Assembly (NCBI GenBank): GCA_023389575.1
Contig: JAEWEG010000044.1
Coordinates: 1-62,127, forward strand
Direction: 5' to 3'
DNA from: Chloroflexota bacterium
Lineage (GTDB): Bacteria; Chloroflexota; Chloroflexia; Thermomicrobiales; UBA6265
DNA length: 62,127 bases
Shown: piece after piece, positions 1 to 8,378 of the stretch
Layout of the letters: the number at the start of each line of letters is the position of its first letter
Numbering within the stretch: the stretch's first letter is position 1
Notes under the pieces: model-generated
Told to the model about the DNA's origin: nothing
The model's input: only the letters and a program-made list of their open reading frames with translations
Database searches by the model: none
Translations under genes and position numbers: made by a program

Positions 1-29
1 GGCCACTACCGGTGCGCGTTCGATGCCTT

Positions 30-102
30 GTACGGGCGGACCTGCCGCCGATGGATCGCGCTACGTTCCATCGGCGGCCCAGGTGGCTGTGGTCCGCCCC
101 GC
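30..102. repeat. Compound palindromic repeat, copy 1
   Basis: An outer inverted repeat GGGCGGACC (34-42) / GGTCCGCCC (91-99) encloses an inner perfect 12-bp inverted repeat (44-55 with 67-78). The same outer arms recur at 4778-4845 and 22880-22900 with different inner sequence. It lies just past the end of the minus-strand dehydrogenase gene, so its RNA could also act as a terminator or 3' end stabiliser. Confidence 0.7.
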
Positions 103-122
103 GTTGATGCCGAGAGCCCGCG

Positions 123-914
123 TCAGCCTACGATCAGGCTGGCTCCGGAATCGAACCACATCTCCGTGCCGCTGATGTGGCTGGCGTCGTCCGACAGCAG
201 GAACGAAATCGTCTTCGCGATCTGCCACGGCTCGGCCGGCTGACCGGTGAGCGGCAGGGTCCCCTTCGGGAACTCCACTGGCCACCGAATCTGGTCGATG
301 TTGCGCGGGAAGGTTCCCTCGGTGTTGATGTTCGTCTTCACCGCGCCCGGGCATATCACATTGATCCGGATGCCGCTCTGGGCCAATTCGGTCGACACCA
401 TCTTGGTGAACGCCACCTGGCCCGCCTTGCTGGTGGAATAGGCCACCGCGCCCGGGTAGTTGAACGTCCGCGAACCGTTCACCGACGACACCACCACGAT
501 CGAACCGCCGTTGCGCTTCAGCAGCGGCAGGCTGGAACGCACGGTCAGGAACGTGCTGGTCAGGTTCGTCGCGATCGTGTCGTTCCACTCCTCCAGCGTC
601 AGGTCATCGAGTGGCGCGAACACGCCGTTCTTGCCCGCGTTCACCACCACGCAATCCAGGCGGCCCCACTTCTCATCGATCTGGCGAACCGCGCCTTCCA
701 GGTCCTCCTGGCTCTTCACGTCGGCGCTGATGCCCAGGGCTTCGCCGCCCGCCGCCTCGATCTCGGCGACGACCTCGTCGATCCGGTCCTGCTGCCGGGA
801 AAGCACCGCGACCTTCGCCCCACGCTGACCGAGGTCGATCGCCGCCCCGCGCCCAATTCCTGACCCAGCACCCGTGACCAGCGCGACCTTGCCCGCGAAC
901 GACTCGTAACTCAT
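123..914 (-). CDS. Short-chain dehydrogenase/reductase (SDR)
   Basis: This 263-residue protein is a classical single-domain SDR that would oxidise or reduce an alcohol/ketone with NAD(P)(H) in the cytoplasm. The N-terminal Rossmann glycine motif TGAGSGIG is at about residues 15-22, an N-A-G element (VVNAGKNG) follows near 90, and the catalytic Tyr-Lys pair is in YSTSK near 160, with an upstream Ser in VVVSSVNG. The C-terminus matches the usual family end (ISGTEMWFDSGASL). The start follows a GAAGAGGG ribosome site. It stands alone, head-on to nothing visible, and ends before a palindromic repeat. The family is certain. The substrate cannot be told from sequence. Confidence 0.93.
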   Translation of the reverse strand: MSYESFAGKVALVTGAGSGIGRGAAIDLGQRGAKVAVLSRQQDRIDEVVAEIEAAGGEALGISADVKSQEDLEGAVRQIDEKWGRLDCVVVNAGKNGVFAPLDDLTLEEWNDTIATNLTSTFLTVRSSLPLLKRNGGSIVVVSSVNGSRTFNYPGAVAYSTSKAGQVAFTKMVSTELAQSGIRINVICPGAVKTNINTEGTFPRNIDQIRWPVEFPKGTLPLTGQPAEPWQIAKTISFLLSDDASHISGTEMWFDSGASLIVG

Positions 915-1059
915 CCGAAATGACCCTCTTCCTGAAATGGCGAGACACGTGTCCCGCCGCTATCCATATGCCAGGGGGATTTCCAACCCGGCGCCACTCT
1001 GCGAGGCGACGCCCAGCCATCGGGTGATGACCGGGCGCCGCCTCAATGATTTTCCACGC

Positions 1060-2658
1060 TTATGCTTCCGCTGCTTCGACCTCGATCTTCGGGAAGATCG
1101 GCGACGCTTTCGGAACCGTCTGGCCCGCCAGCGCGCCGTTCCAGCTGAGTGAGGACAGCCCGTCATCGGCGATCACGCCAGCCTCGATGCCGACCTGCTG
1201 CGCGATGCGAGCCGCGCCCCCGGGAATGAACGGCGTGAGGTGAACCGCCAGTAGCCGGATCGTCTCCATCAGGTCGGCCAGCACCGCGTCGAGCTGGGCG
1301 TCCGCGACATCGTCCCCGTTCTTGGCCGCCTTCGCCAGGACCCACGGCTTGGTGTCGTCGATGTACTTGTTGGCGGCGGTCACCAGCTCCCAGATCGCTG
1401 CCAGCGACTGCCGGAAGTCGAACGCGTCGAGCCCAGCCCGTACTCGGCTTTCCAGTCCACTGGCCACTTCCGCCAGCGGCGTTTCGCCATCGGTCACCGC
1501 CGCCACGCGCGGAACCTCGCCGTCGCGATACCGGTGCAGCATGCTCACCGAGCGATTCACAAGGTTCCCCAGGTCGTTGCCCAGGTCCTCGTTGTAGCGG
1601 GAGATCAGCCGCTCGTGGGAGAAGTTGCCGTCGCCCGTGCGCGGCATTTCGCGCAGCAGCCAGTACCGCAGGGCATCGAGACCGTAGATATCGACCAGGT
1701 CGAATGGATCGACCGTGTTGCCCCTGCTCTTGGAGATCTTTTCGCCGTCGACCTGGATGAACTCGTGCACGTTGAGCGTGGTTGGCAGCGGTAGCCCGGC
1801 GGAGAGCAGGAACGCCGGCCAGTACACGGCGTGGAAGCGAATGATGTCCTTGCCGACCACATGGACACGGTTGGCGTTGTTCACCCAATAGCGCTCGTAG
1901 GCGGACCCCTGGTCGGCGTAATCGAGGGCCGTGATGTAGTTGCTGAGGGCATCCACCCACACGTACATCACCTGGTCCGGATCGTCCGGCACCGGCACGC
2001 CCCAGCCGCGGCTCCGTTGCGCGCTCCGCGAAATGCTGATGTCCTCCAACCCGCCCGAGATGAACGAGAGAATCTCCTCCCGGCGATGCTCGGGCTGGAT
2101 GAGGTAGGTGTTGGACTCGATGACCTCGCGAAGCCGATCGCCGTAGCTGGAGAGCCGGAAGAAGTAGTTGACCTCGTCCACCGTTTCCAGTTCGGTTTCG
2201 TGCACCGGGCACTTGCCCTCCACCAACTCTTCCTGTTTGTAGAAGCGCTCGCAGCGGACACAGTACAGACCCTGGTACTCGCGCGTGTAGATGTCGCCGT
2301 TGGCGGCCATCGCCCGCCACAGCTTTTGCGCGCCGGGAAAGTGCAGCGGATCGGTGCTCGTTCGGATGATCCCATCGGTGGACAACCCGAGCGGTTCGCG
2401 GAGGGCGGCGAAGCGGTCGCCGTTGCGCGATACCAGCTCCTGGACCGGGATCCCGGCCTTGTCCGCCGCCTGCAGGTTGGTCAGCGAGTTGTCGTCGGTG
2501 CCGGTCTGGTAGCGCGTGTCGTCGCCAATCAACCGGTGGAACCGCGCCAGCGCGTCGCACTGGACGTACTCCAGCGCGTGCCCGATGTGTGGCGTGCCGT
2601 TCACGTAGGGAATCGACGTGGTGATGTAATAACGGTCCGGCGTTGGTGAATCAGTCAT
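1060..2658 (-). CDS. metG: Methionyl-tRNA synthetase
   Basis: This class I aminoacyl-tRNA synthetase charges tRNA-Met in the cytoplasm. The HIGH signature appears as HIGHALEY near residues 21-28, the zinc-knuckle region carries CVRCERFYK plus a second Cys (KCPVH), and the KMSKS-type loop is KISKSRGN near residue 300. At 532 residues it is the short form without a C-terminal tRNA-binding EMAP domain. The start codon follows GGGAGG with 6-nt spacing. The 5' leader on the minus strand is a methionine T-box (separate entry), so expression should rise when uncharged tRNA-Met accumulates. Confidence in function is very high. Confidence 0.97.
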   Translation of the reverse strand: MTDSPTPDRYYITTSIPYVNGTPHIGHALEYVQCDALARFHRLIGDDTRYQTGTDDNSLTNLQAADKAGIPVQELVSRNGDRFAALREPLGLSTDGIIRTSTDPLHFPGAQKLWRAMAANGDIYTREYQGLYCVRCERFYKQEELVEGKCPVHETELETVDEVNYFFRLSSYGDRLREVIESNTYLIQPEHRREEILSFISGGLEDISISRSAQRSRGWGVPVPDDPDQVMYVWVDALSNYITALDYADQGSAYERYWVNNANRVHVVGKDIIRFHAVYWPAFLLSAGLPLPTTLNVHEFIQVDGEKISKSRGNTVDPFDLVDIYGLDALRYWLLREMPRTGDGNFSHERLISRYNEDLGNDLGNLVNRSVSMLHRYRDGEVPRVAAVTDGETPLAEVASGLESRVRAGLDAFDFRQSLAAIWELVTAANKYIDDTKPWVLAKAAKNGDDVADAQLDAVLADLMETIRLLAVHLTPFIPGGAARIAQQVGIEAGVIADDGLSSLSWNGALAGQTVPKASPIFPKIEVEAAEA

Positions 2659-2985
2659 GTGGTACCTCCCTTAAATGACATCGCGCCCATCGTCATCCGC
2701 GGGACGAGGGACGCAATCGTGCTCGTGGTACCACCCAGGGTTCGCGCTCGCCTCGCGGCCAGCGCCTCCATGACTGATCGAACCAGCCAGCGCGGGGTGC
2801 CGCGCGAGCGAGGTTGTCAGCCGGACCCGCTATCGGAGGTCAACCGGTGCATCCTACTTCCGCCCAGGGAACGGTTTCGAAACACGGCTCTGAGGTCATC
2901 TCGGTTCGGGGTGTTGGACCACTTCTCAGCAACGTGGCTCGCTGTACCGCGACGTGCCGAACCTACCCATCCTCATCAACGCCAC
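2659..2985 (-). promoter_or_regulatory. T-box leader of metG with AUG specifier
   Basis: Read on the minus strand. Stem I has TGAGG (2971-2975) paired with CCTCA (2891-2895) and GGTTCGG (2957-2963) paired with CCGAACC (2903-2909). Between them is an asymmetric loop whose 3' side is GAGATGA, placing the specifier AUG at 2899-2897. A GGC/GCC helix with flanking GA steps below it resembles the stem I kink-turn. The T-box AACCCTGGGTGGTACCACG follows at 2742-2724; its TGGT would pair with the ACCA end of uncharged tRNA-Met. A strong hairpin (about 2713-2684) and the ribosome site GGGAGGTACCAC come next. There is no U-tract, so translational control is more likely than termination. The T-box call is strong and the mechanism is inferred. 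Confidence 0.88.
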
Positions 2986-3099
2986 TCTTCAATTGTGCAT
3001 TCTGTTCTCTCACGCCATAGAGCCAATAGTCAAGTAGGAGGCTCCGCGCCTTTCCCTGTCGAGGCGCGCACCATCCCAATGCTGGCCATCGCCATGCGG

Positions 3100-3195
3100 C
3101 ACCTATTCGTAGGGGAGGGCCTCGTGTCCTCCCTGGCTTGCTCTGCGTGGCGCGTCCTCCCTGGCGAGGGCGAGCGCGTTCCTGAGGAGCATCAC
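3100..3195. repeat. Degenerate palindromic intergenic repeat
   Basis: The sequence GGCACCTATTCGTAGGGG (3100-3117) followed by a short palindrome of GGAGGGC / GTCCTCC type recurs in part at 11553-11570 (one mismatch). It resembles the minus-strand element at 22880-22905. The rest of the 2990-3200 interval shows no gene. Confidence 0.5.
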
Positions 3196-3208
3196 CAGGT
3201 CGCCACGG

Positions 3209-4249
3209 CTACAGGAAGCTCTTCAGCTTGCCCGGGTCCACGTTGCCGCCGCTCAGCATCACCACGGTGTTGCTGCCTTTGGCCGCTCCGGTCCGACCGG
3301 AAAGCAGCCCGGCCAGCGCCGCCGCGCCAGCCGGCTCCACCAGCACCTTTTGCCGCGTCAGGATCAGCTTCAGCGCGGCCACGATCTCCTCGTCGGGCAC
3401 CAGGATCACATCGTCGACATAGTGCTCGATCACCGCCTGGGAGAGGTCGGCGGCGAACGGCGCGGCCAGGCCATCGGCCACGGTGTCGATCCGGCCCGCC
3501 GCCAGGGGCCGACCGGCGTCCAGGCTCTGGCGGACGATATTCGCGCCTTCCGGCTCCACGCCAACCACCCGCACATCGGGCCGCTGGCTCTTGATCGCCA
3601 GCGCGATGCCGGATATGAGTCCGCCACCGCCGATCGGCACGATTACGTTCTCCACGTCCGGCATGTCTTCGAGGATTTCGAGCCCGATCACGCCCTGCCC
3701 CGCGATCACCGCCCGGTCGGAGAACGGCGACACGAACGTCATGCCGTGCTCGATCCTGTACGCCTCCATCGCGTCGAATACGCCTTCCATGTTCTCCGAG
3801 AACATCGGCTCGGCGCCGTATCCGCGGATCGCCTCCACCTTGGTCGGCACGGCTGTCTTCGGCATGAACACCACCGTGCGCGCCCCGACCTTCGAGCCAG
3901 CCCAGGCCAGTCCCTGCCCGTGGTTCCCGGCCGACATCGTCACCAGCCCGCGTTGACGCTGCTCGGGCGTGAGTTGCAGGGCGGCATTGAGGGCCCCACG
4001 GGTCTTGAACGAACCGGTTTTCTGGAACACCTCCGCCTTCAGGCCGAGATTGGTCCCGGTCATCTCGCTCAGCGTCTTGCTGGAGAGCATCGGCGTGCGG
4101 TGCAGGTGCGGCATGATCCGCACCTGGGCGTCGAACACGTCCTGGAGGGTGACATCGGTCCACGACGCCGGAGCATCTGGAATGTCCGCTTCGCTCCGGA
4201 TGGTGGCGCCGGTGGCTCCATTCGATCCAGGGCTGTGTGTCGCGGGCAT
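3209..4249 (-). CDS. PLP-dependent threonine/serine dehydratase
   Basis: This 346-residue fold-type II PLP enzyme would deaminate threonine (or serine) to a 2-oxo acid plus ammonia in the cytoplasm. The PLP lysine is in GSFKTRGA near residue 77, the AGNHGQGLA loop binds the substrate/cofactor carboxylate, and the glycine-rich phosphate loop is PIGGGGLISG near 200. It has the short catalytic-domain length with no C-terminal ACT domain, so it resembles catabolic TdcB-like enzymes more than feedback-regulated IlvA. The start at 4249 was chosen over an upstream ATG because AAGGAG lies 7 nt before it. Serine racemase-like activity cannot be excluded. Confidence 0.9.
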   Translation of the reverse strand: MPATHSPGSNGATGATIRSEADIPDAPASWTDVTLQDVFDAQVRIMPHLHRTPMLSSKTLSEMTGTNLGLKAEVFQKTGSFKTRGALNAALQLTPEQRQRGLVTMSAGNHGQGLAWAGSKVGARTVVFMPKTAVPTKVEAIRGYGAEPMFSENMEGVFDAMEAYRIEHGMTFVSPFSDRAVIAGQGVIGLEILEDMPDVENVIVPIGGGGLISGIALAIKSQRPDVRVVGVEPEGANIVRQSLDAGRPLAAGRIDTVADGLAAPFAADLSQAVIEHYVDDVILVPDEEIVAALKLILTRQKVLVEPAGAAALAGLLSGRTGAAKGSNTVVMLSGGNVDPGKLKSFL

Positions 4250-4366
4250 GAGATACTCCTTCAACCGATCCGGGGTTGTTAACATGCGAGGGTGCCGGGC
4301 CATTCGCCAGCGCCGTCAGTATACCGAAGGTCCCCGCTTTTCTCGCCCGTTTGGAGCAGCCACGTC

Positions 4367-4744
4367 GTGACCGGCGACCAGAAATTCACCCCTCGCACCG
4401 AAGGGCTCTCGCGAAGTCCACGTATCCAGACCGTGCCGTTCAACGGCGAGGCGGTCGACCTCATCGCGGCTGGTCTCGGCGTGGAAGCGGTGGTCGCGCC
4501 GTTCCGGATGCCGGATTCCGCTGTCTGGCATCTCACGGTTCCCGGCCAGGATGGCCGTCCCCAGGTGATGGTCACGCTCTGGCCGGGCATCCGCCGCGTC
4601 GATGTCATCGCTGGGCCCGCCACCGTCGTCTTCTCGGATATCGTGAGTGTCGACCTCGTTCCGGACGTGGAGGTGCAGTTCCGCCGGGCCAACCGCGACC
4701 TGCTGGTCGTGGCTGGCAACGGCAAGGTCATCGTCCGCGCGTAG
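4367..4744 (+). CDS. Hypothetical protein (125 aa)
   Basis: I do not recognise a named family. The product is 125 residues, soluble, and mostly beta-prone. It holds several hydrophobic strand-like segments (AVWHLTVPGQ, RVDVIAGPATVVF, DLLVVAGNGKVIV) and no signal peptide, membrane segment or Cys cluster. Codon usage is typical of the window. A GTG start at 4367 was chosen because GGAG lies upstream and the N-terminal extension of the longer frame is poorly protein-like. It is divergent from the dehydratase and convergent with the HigA-like gene, with a compound hairpin between the last two. Confidence 0.6.
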   Translation: MTGDQKFTPRTEGLSRSPRIQTVPFNGEAVDLIAAGLGVEAVVAPFRMPDSAVWHLTVPGQDGRPQVMVTLWPGIRRVDVIAGPATVVFSDIVSVDLVPDVEVQFRRANRDLLVVAGNGKVIVRA

Positions 4745-4770
4745 AGGCGTCATTATCCAGACACGACACG

Positions 4771-4852
4771 CCGGTACGGGCGGACCGGTCGAACCCAAAG
4801 AAGACCGCCTGGCTTGAGCGTGCCGGGTTCGACTGTTGTCCGCCCCATGCGC
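4771..4852. repeat. Compound palindromic repeat, copy 2 (bidirectional terminator-like)
   Basis: Outer arms GGGCGGAC (4778-4785) and GTCCGCCC (4838-4845) enclose an inner 9-bp inverted repeat GTCGAACCC (4788-4796) / GGGTTCGAC (4824-4832). It sits between two convergent genes. The outer arms are identical to those of copy 1 and of the 22880 element. Confidence 0.7.
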
Positions 4853-4878
4853 AACCGCCAACCTTATCGAGTCCTTGC

Positions 4879-5178
4879 TCAGGCCGCGTCGGTCCAGGGC
4901 TTGATCGCGGCGATCTCGGAGCCATGCTGTTGTTCGGCGATCCGCAGGTCGTGGATTTTCTGGAGATTGAGCCAGAACTCCGGGCTCGTTCCCATCCACC
5001 GGCCCAACCGGAGGGCGAAATCCGCATTCACGGAACGGCGTCCCCGAACGATGTCGGAAACACGGCTGGCGGGTACGCGAAGGGCGCGAGCCAACTCGGC
5101 CTGGCTTACTCCTCGCTCCTCCAGTTCTTCACGTATGTGATAGCCCGGATGGGTGGCTGGAATCTGTCGCATCACCAT
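4879..5178 (-). CDS. higA: HigA-family XRE antitoxin-like regulator (solitary)
   Basis: This 99-residue protein matches the HigA antitoxin type of XRE DNA-binding proteins: PGYHIREELEERG at the N-terminus, a Cro/CI-type helix-turn-helix at about residues 25-45 (SQAELARALRVPASRVSDIV), and the diagnostic tail GTSPEFWLNLQ. In HigBA modules a RelE-like HigB toxin gene normally lies just upstream. Here only about 110 bases separate this start from the CapA gene, and no HigB-like frame is present in that gap. The partner is therefore missing or elsewhere. The gene may be an orphan antitoxin or a regulator. The start lacks a clear ribosome site. Confidence 0.85.
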   Translation of the reverse strand: MVMRQIPATHPGYHIREELEERGVSQAELARALRVPASRVSDIVRGRRSVNADFALRLGRWMGTSPEFWLNLQKIHDLRIAEQQHGSEIAAIKPWTDAA

Positions 5179-5250
5179 GTGTCACGCACCAAAATCGTAG
5201 GGAAGTTCTAGCCGGCCATTTTGCGAACCGCTGGCGAACACCCTGGCCGG

Positions 5251-5282
5251 CGTATGGTCTTCCGATTCGCGAAGACCATACG
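5251..5282 (-). terminator. Hairpin downstream of the CapA-like gene
   Basis: A perfect 12-bp inverted repeat CGTATGGTCTTC (5251-5262) / GAAGACCATACG (5271-5282) with an 8-nt loop lies 8 bases past the stop of the CapA-like gene. There is no T-tract, so it may act with Rho or as an RNA-stabilising end. Confidence 0.6.
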
Positions 5283-5289
5283 CCCCCCG

Positions 5290-6831
5290 CTACGGCCGAG
5301 TGAGCTCCCGGTCCCAGCCCCGCGTCTTCCGCGTGAGGTCAACCGACCGCCAGAACCGGTCGTTGAACCCCGCCGACTGCAGGCCAGACATGAATCGTGG
5401 CTGGAAGAAGTCGAGGATGTCCACCGGGTGGATCCGGAACCCCTTCAACTGCTTGCCCACGAAGGTCATCTCCAGGAAATACCCTTCGCGCGTCTCCAGC
5501 GAAAACATCTGATCGTAGACGTAGTTCCCGATCGAGTAGTAGATCGGCTTGCCCTTGTAGATCTCCATCCCCATCGTCGCGTGCGGGTGCGCGGTCAGCA
5601 CCGCCGTCGCTCCGGCGTCGATGCACTGGCGGGAGACATCCACCACCCATTGCATCGGCGTCCACACATACTGCTCGCCCATGTGGAAGTACGGCAGCAC
5701 GATGTCGTATTGCCCCACCAGGTCCTCGATATCGGCCAGGCACTGGTCCATCTTGAGCGGGTTGGTGCCACCCTGGGAAGCGGTCGCCGCCGACGGGTTG
5801 TCGCCCATGTTCTGCACGCCCGCCGAGTCCGGGTAGTCAAGGTTCGCGGTCACCCCATCGACGCCGTAGAAGGCGACCGACACCCCGTTCACCTCGGTTA
5901 CCCACGGGGCGCGGGCCTCGTCGAGATCCATGCCAACTCCGAACGGCGTGATGCCGGCGTTGTTGAGGTGCATCATCGTGTCCTGCATGCCGGGAATGCC
6001 ATACCCGGCGTAGCTGAACACCGCGTGGTTGTTCGCCATGGTCACCGCGTCGAACCCGGAAAGCACCAGGCCCTCCAGTGAGTCGGGAATGGTCACGAAA
6101 TCGAGGTTGTCGACCGTCGCCAGGTCGATGGTTTCGGACACGAAGCACTCGAAATTCGACACGGTCACGTCGAAAGAGCCCATGAAGTCCTTCACCTGGT
6201 ACATCGGCATCGAGTAGTCGCCGAAATCCCGCTGCCGGTTCCCGCCGTTGCGCCCGAAGATCACATCGCCCGCGATGCCTAGCCGCACCGCCGGTTCGGT
6301 GTCGGTCGCGCCGGCGATGAGCGGGTTCACGCCGTCGATGTCGAGCGTGTTCACCCGGCAGTCGACCATCTCGATCGGAAGCATCGCGAACGCGCCCGGA
6401 TCATCGTCCAGCGCGTCCACCAGTGCTTCGTAGTCGGCCACGGTCGAGGTTGGAGAGGTCCCCTCCGGCAGGTAGCCGTCGAGCACCACCAGCGTGATCG
6501 GCAGCGGCAGGGGCGCGCCCACTTCGTGCCAGTTGGTGTAGTCGCCCTGCAGCAATGGCGCCACCTGCGCGGCCCCGATCCCTGGCAGTGGCAGGCGGGG
6601 CGATGTCACCAGCGCCGTTCCCGCCGCCAGCCCCTGCGCGAGGACCGCTTCGCGAGCCGAAACCGGACTGCCAGGCGCGGCCTTCAGGTCCGCGGGGAGC
6701 GCGCCGAGGGCGGCGATGCCAGCGCCGGCGCCCGCCGCTTTCAGCAATTGGCGGCGATTGGTCCGGCGCTCCTGGAGGTTGGCTGAATACTGCTGGAGTT
6801 TCGTTAAATGCTGGGATGGAGTGGAACTCAC
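5290..6831 (-). CDS. CapA-like poly-gamma-glutamate-type phosphoesterase, Tat-exported
   Basis: This is a 513-residue exported protein. The N-terminus has a twin-arginine signal (NRRQLLKAAGAG, then a hydrophobic Ala/Gly stretch). The second half is a CapA-type calcineurin-like phosphoesterase domain with LGIAGDVIFGR, a VSNFECF metal-ligand motif, MANNHAVFSYAG, then AHPHATMGMEIY and YSIGNYVYDQ. CapA-family proteins are linked to poly-gamma-glutamate or other surface-polymer handling, but no CapB/CapC genes are present, so the substrate is open. The roughly 200 residues between the signal and the catalytic domain are unassigned. The GTG start at 6831 is a judgement: a GAGGG site precedes it, whereas the upstream TTG has poor spacing. 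Confidence 0.82.
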   Translation of the reverse strand: MSSTPSQHLTKLQQYSANLQERRTNRRQLLKAAGAGAGIAALGALPADLKAAPGSPVSAREAVLAQGLAAGTALVTSPRLPLPGIGAAQVAPLLQGDYTNWHEVGAPLPLPITLVVLDGYLPEGTSPTSTVADYEALVDALDDDPGAFAMLPIEMVDCRVNTLDIDGVNPLIAGATDTEPAVRLGIAGDVIFGRNGGNRQRDFGDYSMPMYQVKDFMGSFDVTVSNFECFVSETIDLATVDNLDFVTIPDSLEGLVLSGFDAVTMANNHAVFSYAGYGIPGMQDTMMHLNNAGITPFGVGMDLDEARAPWVTEVNGVSVAFYGVDGVTANLDYPDSAGVQNMGDNPSAATASQGGTNPLKMDQCLADIEDLVGQYDIVLPYFHMGEQYVWTPMQWVVDVSRQCIDAGATAVLTAHPHATMGMEIYKGKPIYYSIGNYVYDQMFSLETREGYFLEMTFVGKQLKGFRIHPVDILDFFQPRFMSGLQSAGFNDRFWRSVDLTRKTRGWDRELTRP

Positions 6832-6959
6832 CGGTGGTAGCCCTCGATGGATGGTGGTGACCAATGGCCTCTATGCAAGTCTAAACGAGCGCCGTCGCCG
6901 CGTGTTTCCCCAGATCGCGGGACTGGCCCAAACTCGCCCTCCGACGGCCAGGAACCCGG

Positions 6960-8378
6960 TCAACCACCAGGAGGATATTGCTCGAAGTAATTTTGGATAC
7001 CCTGTGCGTAGGCCTGGGCCCACGTTCGCTGGTTGTTCGGCTGCACGATCCAGATCGCGTCCAGGTCGTTGGAGAGGAACGCACCCTCGACGATCACGGC
7101 CGGCATCTCGCTGGGGGTGATGTTGATGTCCGGAACCGCTGGACCAGTGATCAGGTAGTGTCGCGAGGTGCCAAACTCGTATCGCACCACGTCCATTTCG
7201 GTATCGGGCCGGGCCCCGCGATCGGTGTTTTCCATGTCCGTGCCCACGCTGGCCGCGGTCATCTGGCGGCTGATCAGCGTGGCCAGCAGGGCGTTTTGCT
7301 CGCCGAACTCGCGCTCCGCCGTGTAGATCACCTGGAAGCCCCGCGCCGATGGATCGTCGTAGCCATCGATGTGCAGCGAGATGAGGATGTCGGCGCCCGC
7401 CTCGTTGCAGACGTTGATTCGGGCCTGCAATTCATCGCGGGCCCCCGCCTGATCAGGGTTCTGGGCGTCCTGCCGGGTCTCGCCGTCGCCGTTGATGTCT
7501 TCGTCGAAGATGTTGACCGCCGCGCCGCCCGGCCGAGTCATCACCACGAAGTAGCCCAGTTCCTCCAGCTCGGCCTTGAGCATATAGGCCATGCCCAGAT
7601 TGATCTCGGCCTCGGTCACGATCGGCGGACCGTACGGACCTGTCGCCTGGCCCTCCTGGTCGGTCCGGTTCCAGCCCGTGTCCCAGCCGCCATGCCCGGC
7701 GTCGATGCAGACGATGGCCTGGCCGGTTTCGGCGACCTCCTCCGGGTCGTCCACGCCAGTTTGGCTGGGGGCGTCGGCTACCTCGGTATCGAAGATGGAC
7801 GGCAGATTGGGGTTCGGCGTTGGCCGGGCCGGCGGGTCGGAATCGTCGTCGCCACCAAACGGGCCCAGCGGCGTGAACGCCAGCGCGATCATGATGGCGA
7901 ACAGGGCCAGCCCGAAGATGACGAGTCGCGAATTGCCGGGGCGTTTCCTGCCACCTCCCCCACCCTCGTCGCCAGGGAGGTCGGGCAGGCTAGGCCCGCC
8001 TCCACCCGTCGAACCCGGCGGCGCCGAGTCGCGCCATCGCGTTCCGACCGGAGTTGTCGAGGTGCGCGGAGCCTCGCCGCTGGCGGATGGTTCCACCGGA
8101 TCTGGTTCCAAGGCGGGTGAGGGGTAATCGCCGGGCGCTTCAGGCTGCGCCGGTTCGTTGGACGTTGACGGAAACCGGTATTCGCGAATCGTGCGCCGCT
8201 CTTCGTCGGTCAGGCGACGGCGTCCAGTGTCCCCCGCCGGATCGCCGGTGGATTCTCCAGCCTCACGCGCCAACCGGGCTTGCCTGGCGCGCTCGCGCTC
8301 CAGTGCGCGCTGCCGCTGAAGCTCTTCCCGCTTCTGGGCTCCGCTCCAGCGCGAGCCCGATCCGCCCTGGTCAGGCAT
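6960..8378 (-). CDS. Membrane-anchored N-acetylmuramoyl-L-alanine amidase
   Basis: This 472-residue protein should cleave the lactyl-amide bond between MurNAc and the stem peptide. Order of parts: a charged, Arg/Glu-rich cytoplasmic N-terminus with a likely coiled coil (EELQRQRALERERARQ), a Pro/Ser-rich linker, one membrane segment near 150-172 (LVIFGLALFAIMIALAF), then an Amidase_3 domain. Zinc-ligand motifs are VCIDAGHGGWDTG, EAEINLGMAY, ISLHIDGYDD and VEGAFLSND. The start codon overlaps the stop of the upstream MlrC-like gene by 8 nt, implying translational coupling. A GTG two codons earlier is an alternative start. Confidence 0.9.
   Translation of the reverse strand: MPDQGGSGSRWSGAQKREELQRQRALERERARQARLAREAGESTGDPAGDTGRRRLTDEERRTIREYRFPSTSNEPAQPEAPGDYPSPALEPDPVEPSASGEAPRTSTTPVGTRWRDSAPPGSTGGGGPSLPDLPGDEGGGGGRKRPGNSRLVIFGLALFAIMIALAFTPLGPFGGDDDSDPPARPTPNPNLPSIFDTEVADAPSQTGVDDPEEVAETGQAIVCIDAGHGGWDTGWNRTDQEGQATGPYGPPIVTEAEINLGMAYMLKAELEELGYFVVMTRPGGAAVNIFDEDINGDGETRQDAQNPDQAGARDELQARINVCNEAGADILISLHIDGYDDPSARGFQVIYTAEREFGEQNALLATLISRQMTAASVGTDMENTDRGARPDTEMDVVRYEFGTSRHYLITGPAVPDINITPSEMPAVIVEGAFLSNDLDAIWIVQPNNQRTWAQAYAQGIQNYFEQYPPGG

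Noticed and set aside
2659..3594. 311-aa frame on the plus strand across the metG leader
   Set aside because: It runs antisense over the T-box and the dehydratase 3' end, has Arg/Pro-rich shadow composition, and resembles no family.
4778..4845. tRNA-like segment: complementary ends and a GGGTTCGAC element
   Set aside because: The ends are the arms of a recurring palindromic repeat, and the TTCGA is not flanked by a 5-bp T-stem; no anticodon arm is present.
5179..5289. Possible HigB toxin remnant next to HigA
   Set aside because: Reading all frames upstream of higA gives no RelE-like residues before the CapA gene end; the space is mostly a terminator hairpin.
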